Positions 22,108 to 33,100 of a stretch of 64,000 nucleotides of DNA are shown here, piece after piece. Source of the stretch: Cydia pomonella (lineage: Eukaryota; Arthropoda; Insecta; Lepidoptera; Tortricidae). The notes beneath the pieces are model-generated. The model saw only the letters and a list, made by a program, of their open reading frames with translations, was not told where the DNA came from and ran no database searches. How positions within the stretch are numbered: the stretch's first letter is position 1; every line of letters starts with the position of its first letter. The position numbers and the translations under genes are program-made. The stretch spans positions 11,160,001-11,224,000 of the forward strand of contig NC_084711.1 in NCBI RefSeq assembly GCF_033807575.1, given 5' to 3'.

Positions 22108-24108
22108 ATGTTGGCGAATATTAGAAAAGTTTTTAAATGGGGGTCCCTCGTAAAAAAATCAGAAAATAAGAATTTGCAATCATCACTATTATTGGCAGCT
22201 TTTGTTGGGGTTCTTGAAGATGTTTTATTTTGGAAGAATATGTGGATATCTCTTATATTTATTTTTATTCTCAACATTATTTATTTGTAAGTACACACGT
22301 CGTCGATAGTAATACATTTTGTTTAGGTTATAATTGCGACAACACGAAAGTAAGAAGGCTTGTGTTTCATGCTTGTTTTTAAATGGAATAAAATAAAATG
22401 CGCACTTTAGTAATTATAACTTTATTGTGACGTCACATTTTTAGGGTTTGCTGTTTTAAAAAAACTAATTGAAATAAAAATAACTTTGTATATTGGAATT
22501 AAAAGGTTATTTGACGAAATAAGAATATATGCATAATCAGGGAAATATTATTATTTTAATGGAACTTTTTTTATTTCAGCATATGCCTTAATTTAGAAGT
22601 AAATTTCATGGAGTTTATTTTCTATCTAACCACTGTAATAGTTGCCCTGGATGGTTTCGAATCTTGGTTGAAACACAAGCACAGAACAACTTGTTTAAAG
22701 AAGCTTGCTTGTCACAATGGAACTAAGCTTAGCTCTGCTGCAGCCTATTTGAAGCAGTGGATGAAGATGCGTTGGTGTGAATATGTTTATTTACGGGAAA
22801 CTAATCACACTAAGGTAAACTTTTTGAAACATTGTAGTAATGTGATTTTTCATTTCGGACCAGGATGTTATTTAATTTTACATTTATTGTTTCAGGCTTT
22901 CTTGATGATGAACATAATCTTGGGTATGATTTTCCTTGTAGGGAAATACTTCAGTGGATACAAGTTAATGTATATTGTGCTTATGGTGACATGCTTCCTT
23001 TACAAGATAGCTAAACCAGTTGTAACACTTGCACATAAAATACAACAAAATGCAGGTAAATTAATATTTAACTTACTTTTTTGTGTGTTAAGCCATTAGC
23101 ATTTTGCAAGAATAATTAAGATCAAAATGGCTTAAAAAGACCTCAAGAACAACATACCTGACTTATCAAATTCTGACACCAAAAAAAAAGAAAAATCTAG
23201 TGCTCAACAAAAATCTATTACATAAAGAATGAAAATATAAGAGCAGCTTACTTTAAAAAAGCTAATGTATTTACATTTATAAATATTGTGGTATGTATTT
23301 TAATTGCAAGAAATCTGGTGTTAATAAAACATGGTTTACAACTAAATATTTATGAATAGAGTATGTAACCATTTATAGTTTAATTTTTACTTAATGTAAT
23401 TTTTTTGCAGATTCAGATGGGGAATTAGAAGGTCTTATTCCTGAAATCACTGAAGGAGACATCAAGATACTGTCTCTAGAGTCTGAGACCAAACATGTTG
23501 TTGATGAAAGGCAAAGCCTAGGTTGTTATCTTACCATAATATTAATAAAATAGGTATAAAAACAAGTTTAAATTTTGTCATAAAATTGAATTTCAGACTA
23601 TTGGAAGCCAGAAGATGTCCCTATGGAAGACAGTGATAGTTCTGACCATAGCAGTTCCCTTGTAACCAATATGTCAGTAGAAAAGTTGCAGGCATTTGAA
23701 AAAGAAGTGGATATAACAGATTCTAGCGAGGATGAATATATACCCTTAGGTAAGGGAGGATATCCATAATGATATATATAATAAATTACATTGAAAAGGC
23801 TGATCTTATATTAACTGTTTCTATTTGACAGTACCATAAGTAAACATTTTCTTATTATTTACTTGGTAGAACTTTCCACTTTAATGATATATTTACTTAC
23901 AGTTCAGCAGAAGCAACTTCCTTCTACATTAGAGGAAATTCAACCAGCAGGGACCTGGAGTGGTGCCGCTTACAATGCTTTCTTCAACTTCGCGGGAGCC
24001 GTCTCCAATATGGTCTATGCATCTCAGGAAGAAAATAAGAGGAAGCGCATGTCTAGTGTAGACTCATCAGATGGCTTTGAAATGATTGATAAAAGTGACT
24101 TAAATTAA
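22108..24108 (+). CDS. RETREG: RETREG/FAM134-like reticulophagy receptor (6 exons, 347 aa)
   Basis: Exons 22108-22286, 22580-22814, 22896-23055, 23411-23521, 23597-23749 and 23903-24108 join in phase for 1,044 nt. Two hydrophobic hairpins form a reticulon-homology region: residues about 45-84 (WISLIFIFILNIIYFICL, FIFYLTTVIVALDGF) and about 139-181 (FLMMNIILGMIFLVGKYFSG, LMYIVLMVTCFLYKIAK). They are separated by a hydrophilic loop with LKQWMKMRWCEYVYL. A long acidic tail (SDSSDHSSS, DITDSSEDEY) ends in SSDGFEMIDKSDLN. F338-E-M-I341, preceded by acidic residues, is an LC3-interacting region. Its surroundings echo the C-terminal FELLDQSEL of vertebrate FAM134 proteins. Such proteins bend ER tubules and hand ER to autophagosomes. 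Assignment rests on topology plus LIR, since overall sequence is diverged. Confidence 0.8.
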
Positions 24109-24176
24109 GGACATATCATAAAGTTAACAATACCAGTGACTTAAATTAAACAACTATTACTAATTATATAGTATTA

Positions 24177-24182
24177 TTTATT
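24177..24182 (-). promoter_or_regulatory. Candidate poly(A) signal of BRCC3
   Basis: TTTATT on the + strand reads AATAAA on the - strand, 15 nt past the BRCC3 stop codon. It lies in the 89-bp gap before the convergent RETREG stop, so the two 3' UTRs almost certainly overlap. Confidence 0.5.
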
Positions 24183-24197
24183 TATGACTTATAGTAC

Positions 24198-26623
24198 TTA
24201 AACATTGCATGACATGTTCTCCAATCTGGACATAAGTTCTTGATGCTGTTTTTTCAGAGCTTTTAATCTCACAGCATTAAGAGCATTCCGGGCAACCAGG
24301 GCCTCTAGCATTGGCCGAGACATCTGAAACAAGATGAAAAATTTTCTGTTTTTACCTCAGTCCACCATTTTAGTGCCATAGCCTATCCATTTGCATCCAT
24401 AAAGATAACACCATAAGATTGATATTAATAATGAATAATTATATCCAATATGATAATTACAAGCTCAATGAACATTCAGATGCATAGAGATGTAGACCAC
24501 TCATTGTCACTGTGTTGTGCTACAGGTAGTACATAAGAAAATATTTTAAACATATAAACATAATCACCTTTTCTACAATATGCCCTATAGCTATTGTCCT
24601 CACAGCTGCATTATGTTGTTTGATAATAATATCATCAGTTTCACTATGGCCAACTTCATTCTGGTAGGCCTCATCCTCTTCTTCTTTAAGAATTGCTGGT
24701 AGTTGCGTTAATATCTGGATAACATATAAAAGTTATTATAAGACGATTTTTACACATACTAAAAAACCTTAAGAAGAAAATTGAAGTATCATCATATACC
24801 TCAAAGTTGTTTGTCATGAGAGAGTCATTGTTGTTCACAACTTCCATTTCAATTTCTCTTCTGCTTTGGGTTGAGCCATCAGTGACAGATTGAAAGCAAG
24901 TAATTTGTATCTGCAATATAAATATAACAACCACTCATAATCTAGATATTTAAGATAAATAAAGAACATCAAATAATCATAGTATACTAACAGATGGAGC
25001 TTTGGTACTTTGATCTGTAAGGAATGCAGCAAATATTATCCCTACAAAACTGGCATCCATCCTTTGGTACATTGATTGTGTTGCAAGATCTGTAAACATA
25101 TAAAGCTCTCACACAATTTTTTTTATACCAAGTCCAACAAGCATACATCCCGCTTGATGGTAAACAGTCACCATAGCCTATGGACTATGGTGACTGCTTA
25201 CCAGAAGTGTTACATGTGTGTTGCTAACCCTTTAAAAACTTCATTTAATTACTTAGGCTAAATAATTTATAATATCATTATTTATCAATAACTTCAAAAC
25301 ATGTTTAGTCTGTTTATAAGGTATTCAACAAATTGAAGCACACTTTAAAAAAGTGGGGATCCGTTTAAGAGCATATTTGGTATCTTGTCATGATTATGAA
25401 ATGCCAGAAGAAAATTTTTCCCCTTTGTATCGACAGTTGGCCGACGTGGACAACCTGACCCATATAAAAAAAGAAACACATTAAAAAAAATCTTCTACTT
25501 TTTCCTAATCAGAACACAATAGGTACCGAATATGCCCTTAACCCTTTACCAGGCTAAGGGATATATATTTCCCACATGCGGCTCTTCAAACATGTGTTCT
25601 ATTTTCGATGAGTAAGACTGACATTCGATTGTCATTTTTGAACTGTCAGCCTGGTAAAGGGTTAAGCAGATCCCAACCATTTTTGTTACATTCTGTATAC
25701 AAGGTAACTAATATTGGTTAAATTAAGGTTACTAAAAAAAGAAAGTGAAGCGAAGAGGTTAGAAGTGGTGGTGGCCGAGTGGATATGACGTCTGACTTTC
25801 AATCTGGAGGTCGTGGGTTCTAATCCTAGCTCGTACCAATGAGTTTTTCAGAACTTATGTACGAAATATCATTTGATATTTACCACTAGCTTTTCGGTGA
25901 AGGAAAACATCGTGAGGAAACCTGCATACATCTGCGAAGAAATTCAAAGGTGTATGTCAAGTCCCCAATCCGCATTGGGCTAGCGTGGGGACTATAACCC
26001 GAGCCCTCTCGCGCATGAGAGGAGGCCTGTGCCCAGCAGTGGGACGTATATAGGCTGAATTATTATTTACTAAAATTAGTGTTTTGTAATCTATAATATT
26101 ATCTCTACAAAGTCTCATTGTTTTGTTTATTAGCATTAAATACCAGAAGAAACATGTTAAATAATGATACAATTAGCAATCAAGACCTTTGTCTACAAGG
26201 ATCCAGTAATTTTTAATGAATTTCTTACCAACATGTGAAGGCCACACAGTAATATGTGGATGGGAGTGGTACCAGCCTACTACCCTTAATGGCCGCCCTA
26301 CTTCTGCGGCGAGCTCTTCTGCTCTTAATGTAGCCTGCACTAGCTGCTCCTCTGAGATCTCGACACGGTCAGGCTTCTTATCCAACCGCCGTAAAATAAC
26401 CGATGATACTATTGAAACTAGCGAACCATTGTCGTGAACCTGAAATATGACCAATATGGGTATTGATTTATTAGTGGTGTAACATTAACCCCCTGATAAT
26501 TACAAAATCGAGTCTGTGTACCTCTCCAATTAATAGACCCATTATTTCTTCTTTTTCTGTAGACAGTGCATGTTGAACGCAAACCAAGGTAACATCAGTA
26601 GATAGTAGTACTTTATTTAGCAT
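24198..26623 (-). CDS. BRCC3: Lys63-specific deubiquitinase BRCC36 (6 exons, 264 aa)
   Basis: Exons on the - strand: 26522-26623, 26229-26439, 24992-25089, 24800-24910, 24568-24714, 24198-24323; phases agree and total 795 nt. MPN+/JAMM metalloprotease: E34 ends MGLLIGE, H92-S-H94 lies in VVGWYHSHPHITVWPSHVD, then S102 and D105. This is the complete E...HxH(x7)S(x2)D zinc site, and the ITVWPSHVD wording is specific to BRCC36. QSMYQRMDASFVGIIFAAF follows as in the family. The C-terminal coiled-coil (RNALNAVRLKALKKQHQEL) would pair with Abraxas/KIAA0157-type partners in the BRISC or BRCA1-A complex. At 264 aa it is shorter than human (316), with a trimmed insert region. The start is the only Met before the MPN strand. 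Confidence 0.92.
25137..25235 (-). mobile_element. LINE/SINE tail fragments, two opposed pieces
   Basis: acatcccgcttgatggtaaa-cagtcaccatagcc matches the tail family on the - strand. It is immediately followed by its mirror (tatggtgactgcttacc), making a short palindrome around 25185. Located in BRCC3 intron 2. Confidence 0.45.
25542..25661. mobile_element. piggyBac-type MITE (120 bp) with TTAA duplication
   Basis: Ends CCCTTTACCAGGCT and, inverted, AGCCTGGTAAAGGG, each flanked by TTAA (25538-25541 and 25662-25665). TTAA target duplications with CCCTTT ends are the piggyBac signature. A relative is at 39517-39714. It lies in BRCC3 intron 2. Confidence 0.85.
25765..26066 (+). mobile_element. 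tRNA-derived SINE
   Basis: The 5' head looks like a decayed tRNA with Pol III boxes: A-box tggccgagtgg (about 25772) and B-box ggttctaatcc (about 25816). The body has the familiar lepidopteran wording gaaaacatcgtgaggaaacc, ccaatccgcattgggctagc and gcccagcagtgggacgtata. Not a functional tRNA: no acceptor stem closure follows. It lies in BRCC3 intron 2. Confidence 0.8.
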
Positions 26624-27162
26624 TTTACAGCTTATTAAGGAGAAAAAGAGTTAATAAAAATTTAAATTCTCTGGATGTGTGACCGATTACTGTTTACGTT
26701 TTTTATCGACTGACAGATGACAGATTCCCTCAAAGAGCATATAATCACTACGTTTATGCTTTTTTTTGGTAGAGGTTAATACCATATGCCATACTGCAAT
26801 CTCGCCTAATGTTTATGAAAATTGTAAATTCAGTTTAGTCAAATAAGTATGTTCAAAACATCTTCAAGATTGTTAAGCTTTAGCGGTACAACTATCAAAT
26901 AAATTAACTGAATCTGAATACAAAATACAATAAAATACCAAGTTAATTTAGGCTAGCCAACACAATGAAATTTTAATATATATTATCAGTATTACGTAAT
27001 CTGTGGTTTAATATTGGTAAATTTGACATTTCAGACTTTTGGGCATTTGTCTTATGATAGTCTTGGGCTTGAATGCTGATCGACTTGTTCTTATAAGTAT
27101 AATATTATTTAATTCGATTAGTTAAACATTGTTGAGACACATTAGGTATAAAAGGAATAAAC
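26624..27162. promoter_or_regulatory. Divergent intergenic region between BRCC3 and ABAT copy 1
   Basis: 539 bp between two start codons pointing apart. The half nearest ABAT (about 26990-27080) shares wording with the region upstream of ABAT copy 2 (tacgtaatctgtg; ttttgggcatttgtc against tttgggcttttgcc; ttgaatgctgatc). This suggests that the promoter was copied with the gene. Shared elements are candidates for ABAT control. Confidence 0.55.
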
Positions 27163-30100
27163 ATGTTCCGTTTAGTGAAGGTTAGCGAGAATGCGTTATT
27201 ACCTGCTATTAAATGTAAGTATACTGACTGCCGTACGCTGCTATTATTTACCTATAAAAAATATTAAAATGTTTCTGAACTATATAGACTTGTAATTTAT
27301 TAATGGCTGTTGCACACTCTCAAATATGTATGTAACCATACATTACTGGAAGAGTAATGATATTTATCGGACGATTAATTTATTTTATTTTCCCGATAAT
27401 CGGAATAGGCACTAGGTAATTTATTTTATTCGTCCGGTTAGCGGACGACTACACACTTCGTATATGAATTTAATGAAGAACTATTTTAGTTCAGTCTTTT
27501 CCGTTTGTCCATCCATCAGAGGGTAGTATTATATGAACCTTAATACCTATATTGACAATTACAAAATGTGTATTTCTATAGGCCCTTTAAAACTGTAACT
27601 GAGTATTTAAAATATATTTTGTTCTATTTTTATTACTATAGAAATGTTATACATGTGAACATCACCATGAACACTTAATGGTACTTTCAGGGTCTTCCTA
27701 GAAAGAAAAAATTGAGACATACTTGTCATGGATGGTTTATATGTACAATTTTTCTCTATAATTGCAAGCAGTGAAGATTTTCATAAGTTTTATGTTTAAT
27801 TTTGAATTTTATAATAAATAGCAAAATTCATTATTATTTTGAGTATCTACATGATTTAATATAATAACAACTGAAATATTATAAAAAACAAGATATATAT
27901 TGTATGGATGCCCTGCATGGATATTTAGTATAGTCAGTGCTGATTGTTGGTCCAAATTATAGATACCAGGGCTATGTCTGTGGCAACCCATAAAGAACCA
28001 GAGAAGCCATCAATCAAGACAGCGGTTCCTGGCCCCAAGACTCAGCAGTTGTTGGGTGAACTGAACAATCTACAGGTATGGCCCTTATATTACTATTGTC
28101 CAGGGGTGTATTTTTGTTTTACATGTAAATGAGATGTACATTTATCAATAAATCATCAGAAATAGGATCCCAAATTGTGCTAGATATTAAAACATTACAG
28201 AGGGGTGCTGTGGCAATCCTCCTCACCATGTTACCTATAATACCTATCTATTTTGAATAGCCTAAATATTCAATTCAATTCAAATATAAGTACTTTATTC
28301 ATGTAGGCCTAGCAACAAGCACTTATGAATAGTAAGACAGTATTACATATAATTATCTTAATCTAATTATCAGAGCAATTTATTGATGTTGTAAATATTA
28401 TTCCATATATAATACTAATGAATATAATTCATAGATCAAATTTAATACTAAAACTTTCACAAAATACAGTCATACAAAAAAAAATGTATAAAAAATACTA
28501 GTCTAGATTGTTTCTAGAATAAATTCTAAATGTCAAACAAATATAATAAAAACAACAAAGGAAATACATGCATTGGAATATCCATTTCATCATCATTATT
28601 CAAATATAATAAATAATTAATCATTTCGAATCACAATTAATCCCACGTTGTTTTATCATTCATGTAGTCTTGTGTGGTATAATAAGCTTTAGAAATAAGT
28701 TTACGCTTTACATGATTCTTAAATTTATTAATTGGTAACTCAGTAATATGGTTTGGAAGTTTATTATAAAATCTCACACAATTACCCATGAATGATTTTT
28801 TAATTTTATGGAGCCGAGTGAAGGGCACGGCGAGCTTATGTTTATTTCTAGTATTAATATTATGAATGTCACAATTTTTCTTAAAATCGGCAATATTTTT
28901 ATGCACATACAGAATATTCTCATAAATGTATTGAAGTTAAGGCACCAGGATTCAATTTTAAATTTGCAACTCTTGCAAGTTTGAAAAAGAAAGGGGTTAC
29001 CACGCACCTGCAATAGTCTATTATGTTTTTCTATGAGTACTTAACTGTCCATACGAAATAGTATGGAGTTTTCATGTCTGTTGCATAGGAAATGTATGGC
29101 ATTAGCCGGGTCCACACAGAGGGAGCATACACGCGAGGCAATTTCCTCACTCACAAACCAGCCGAGGCACGTCTACACTAGCCGGTTTGTGCATGAGGAA
29201 ATTGCCTCCCACGTACGTGCTCGCTCGCTCGCTCTGTGTGGACCGGCCTATTGAACTTTATAGTTTAAGAAAAAAACTGACTATACATAGTTATGTTGTA
29301 AATGATCATTTAATTATTTTGAAAGTGAGGGATGATGTTGCACACAATCATTACAATCAATTTGATTATGGCCACCTTACAGAAAACATCAGCCAAATAA
29401 CAGTAGACCCTATGCATGAGTAAGATTGACGGAGCTCAAAAAGTGTGAGGGGTGTTAGGCAAAGCAGGCGCTTACAGGCGTAACACCTCTGGAGTTGCAG
29501 TTGTCCATAGGCTTAGGCAGTTAGCGAGCTGGCTTGTGCAAACAAGCCACACCTACGTAGTATAAATAAAGGCTGCATGGGGTTAAACCAACTAGGTTTA
29601 TTTGTTAAGGAAATTTGTTTGGCAATGTCTTAAAAGTTTTGGAAATGTTGAGCATAACTTTGTGCCGAGCAGACAGGTAATTTTTTATAATATAAATTTC
29701 TAACTTACCCAATTAAGTACCCAAATGCCGCACTCCAATTCGTAAGTGTACTATAATAAATTAGTACATTTTCAGGATATTGTATGATACATAGTCTATT
29801 TGGGTAATCACCTAAAATCTAAGTACGGACGCTAAGCACGAAGAATTTCCTACATTGACCTGGCTGTTTTTTTCTCTATTACATACGCGCATAGATATAT
29901 TGCTGGCCCGCACACAGTGTCATTGACCGCCGGCATCATGGGCGGGACAGCAATATAAAGACGCGCGTGCGATAGAGATAGGCCCAGGCGTGTCAATGTA
30001 CGAAATTCTTCGTGCTTTGCGTCCTTACTTTCATGCCGTAAGCGCCACCCTTAATAAGCTCATATTTATCCCTTGTAACATACAGCCTAAGTCTTACATT

Positions 30101-33100
30101 ACATTGATTCGGATTAATAGCCAAAAATATGGTATCAGCGTAATTCGTCCCATTCGTTTTTCGTTCATTTCTTATGTCCGTCTCATTCTGTGTTCGTCAC
30201 TCATTCTTTATTCGTCTCGATCGCTATAAGTCCCTATCGTCTTAAGTCCAATTATGTAGCCTGTCTCTTTCTTAATAAGTCTTTTTCGTTTTTCGTCACG
30301 GTCTTCCTATGACTCATTCTTAATTATTCCCTTTCGATTTTGGTCTCATTCACTTATTCGTCTCATTTTTAGGGTTCCGTAGCCAAATGGCAAAAAACGG
30401 AACCCTTATAGATTCGTCATGTCCGTCTGTCTGTCCGATTCTGTCACAGCCACTTTTTTCCGAAACTATAAGAGCTGTACTGTTCAAACTTAGTAAGTGG
30501 ATGTATTCTATGAACCGCATTAAGATTTTCACACAAAAATAGAAAAAAAACAATAAATTTTGGGGGTTCCCCATACTTAGAACTGAAACTCAAAAAATAT
30601 TTTTCATCAAACCCATACGTGTGGGGTATCTATGGATAGATCTTCAAAAATGATATTGAGGTTTCTAATATCATTCTTTTCTAAAACGAATAGTTTGCGC
30701 GAGAGACACTTCCAAAGTGGTAAAATGTGTGTCCCCCCCCCCGTAACTTCTAAAATAACAGAATGAAAAATCAAAAAAAAAAATATGATATACATTGCCA
30801 TGTAAACTTCCAGCGAAAATTGGTTTGAACGAGATCTAGTAAGTAGTTTTTTTTTTAATACGTCATGAAATTAAAAAAAAATTTTTTTTTCAACATACCC
30901 ATACATGTGGGGTATCTATGGATAGGTCTTCAAAAATGATATTAAGGTTTCTAATATCATTTTTTTCTAAACTGAATAGTTTGCGCGAGAGAACCTCCCA
31001 AAGTAAAAAAAGTGTGTCCCCCCCCCCTGTAACTTCTAAAATAACAGAATGAAAAATCAAAAAAAAATATATGATATACATTGCCATGTAAACTTCCAGC
31101 GAAAATTGGTTTGAACGAGATCTAGTAAGTAGTTTTTTTTTTTAATACGTCATGAACTTAAAATTTTTTTTTTTTTCAACATACCCATACATGTGGGGTA
31201 TCTATGGATAGGTCTTCAAAAATGATATTAAGGTTTCTAATATCATTTTTTTCTAAACTGAATAGTTTGCGCGAGAGAACCTCCCAAAGTAAAAAAAAGT
31301 GTGTCCCCCCCCCCCCCTGTAACTTCTAAAATAACAGAATGAAAAATCTAAAAAATATATATGATATACATTACGATGCAAACTTCTAACGAAAATTGAT
31401 ATTGAGGTTTCTAATATCATTCTTTTCTAAAACGAATAGTTTGCGCGAGAGACACTTCCAAAGTGGTAAAATGTGTGTCCCCCCCCCCGTAACTTCTAAA
31501 ATAACAGAATGAAAAATCAAAAAAAAAAATATGATATACATTGCCATGTAAACTTCCAGCGAAAATTGGTTTGAACGAGATCTAGTAAGTAGTTTTTTTT
31601 TTAATACGTCATGAAATTTAAAAAAAATTTTTTTTTCAACATACCCATACATGTGGGGTATCTATGGATAGGTCTTCAAAAATGATATTAAGGTTTCTAA
31701 TATCATTTTTTTTCTAAACTGAATAGTTTGCGCGAGAGAACCTCCCAAAGTAAAAAAAAGTGTGTCCCCCCCCCCCTGTAACTTCTAAAATAACAGAATG
31801 AAAAATCAAAAAAAAATATATGATATACATTGCCATGTAAACTTCCAGCGAAAATTGGTTTGAACGAGATCTAGTAAGTAGTTTTTTTTTTTTAATACGT
31901 CATGAACTTAAAATTTTTTTTTTTTTCAACATACCCATACATGTGGGGTATCTATGGATAGGTCTTCAAAAATGATATTAAGGTTTCTAATATCATTTTT
32001 TTCTAAACTGAATAGTTTGCGCGAGAGAACCTCCCAAAGTAAAAAAAAGTGTGTCCCCCCCCCCCCCTGTAACTTCTAAAATAACAGAATGAAAAATCTA
32101 AAAAATATATATGATATACATTACGATGCAAACTTCTAACGAAAATTGGTTTGAACGAGATCTAGTGAGTAGTTTTTTTTTAATACGTCATAAAATTAAA
32201 AAAAATTTTTTTTTTCGTCAAACCCATACGTGTTGGGTATCTATGGATAGGTCTTCAAAAATGATATTTAGGTTCCTAATATATTTTTTTTCTAAAGTGA
32301 ATAGTTTGCGCGAGAGACACTACCAAAGTGGTAAAATGTGTGTCCAAAGTGGTAAAATGTTGAACGAGATCTAGTAGTTTAAGTAGTTTTTTTTAATACG
32401 TCATAAAGGAACCCTTCATGGGCGAGTCCGACTCGCACTTGGCCGCTTTTTTTTCATGCATTCGTTATTGGTCATATTCGTGATTAGTCTCATTCATTTT
32501 CAGTCTAATTCTAAGTTCGTTACATTCGTTTTGCGTCTCGCTCGGTCATTGCACACTACCACATTAGTCTACTGTATAATAAGCTATCGATATTACACTT
32601 TTAATGAGCAAAAAACAAAGTAATTAATCACGAAGCGTGACCGTCAAAATGGCGCTCAAACCGGAAGTCATTAAAACGCCAAATCGCGCAAAATTGTATT
32701 GATGTGACATCTGTCAGAAGTCTGTCAGCGTATCCTTCCGGCTTGAAAAATATACTGAGAGGAAAGGGGACGGCTGCTTCTCCATACAAACGTAGTTCTC
32801 ATTTGCCTCTTTGGATATTGACATTATGAAAAATCTTTTTGCATAATTTGATGTATAGTATCAGGCTGACGCAACTAGGAACAAAATAAGTTTTGTATGG
32901 AACTTGTTTCGCAAATCTTTGCCAACGAAGAAAAATAAAACGTCAGTGCTATTTATTCTGTCAAGTTTACATCAAGTCAACTGTCAGCCTAATTGTTTTG
33001 TTTGTTATGAAGGCTTCAATGTTTTGTTTGGGTATTTCGTGCAATTTCTTTATTATTTAGTGAAAATATCGAAAATAGTGAACCGTGATCAGAGTAAAGA

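Noticed and set aside
25765..25840. tRNA-like stretch with A- and B-box motifs
   Set aside because: No closing acceptor stem, and the following sequence is a known-style SINE body, so it is a SINE head rather than a tRNA gene.
30607..31652. Several repeated 64-88-aa frames on the - strand
   Set aside because: They are translations of the 286-290-bp tandem unit; repetition reflects DNA, not a protein family.
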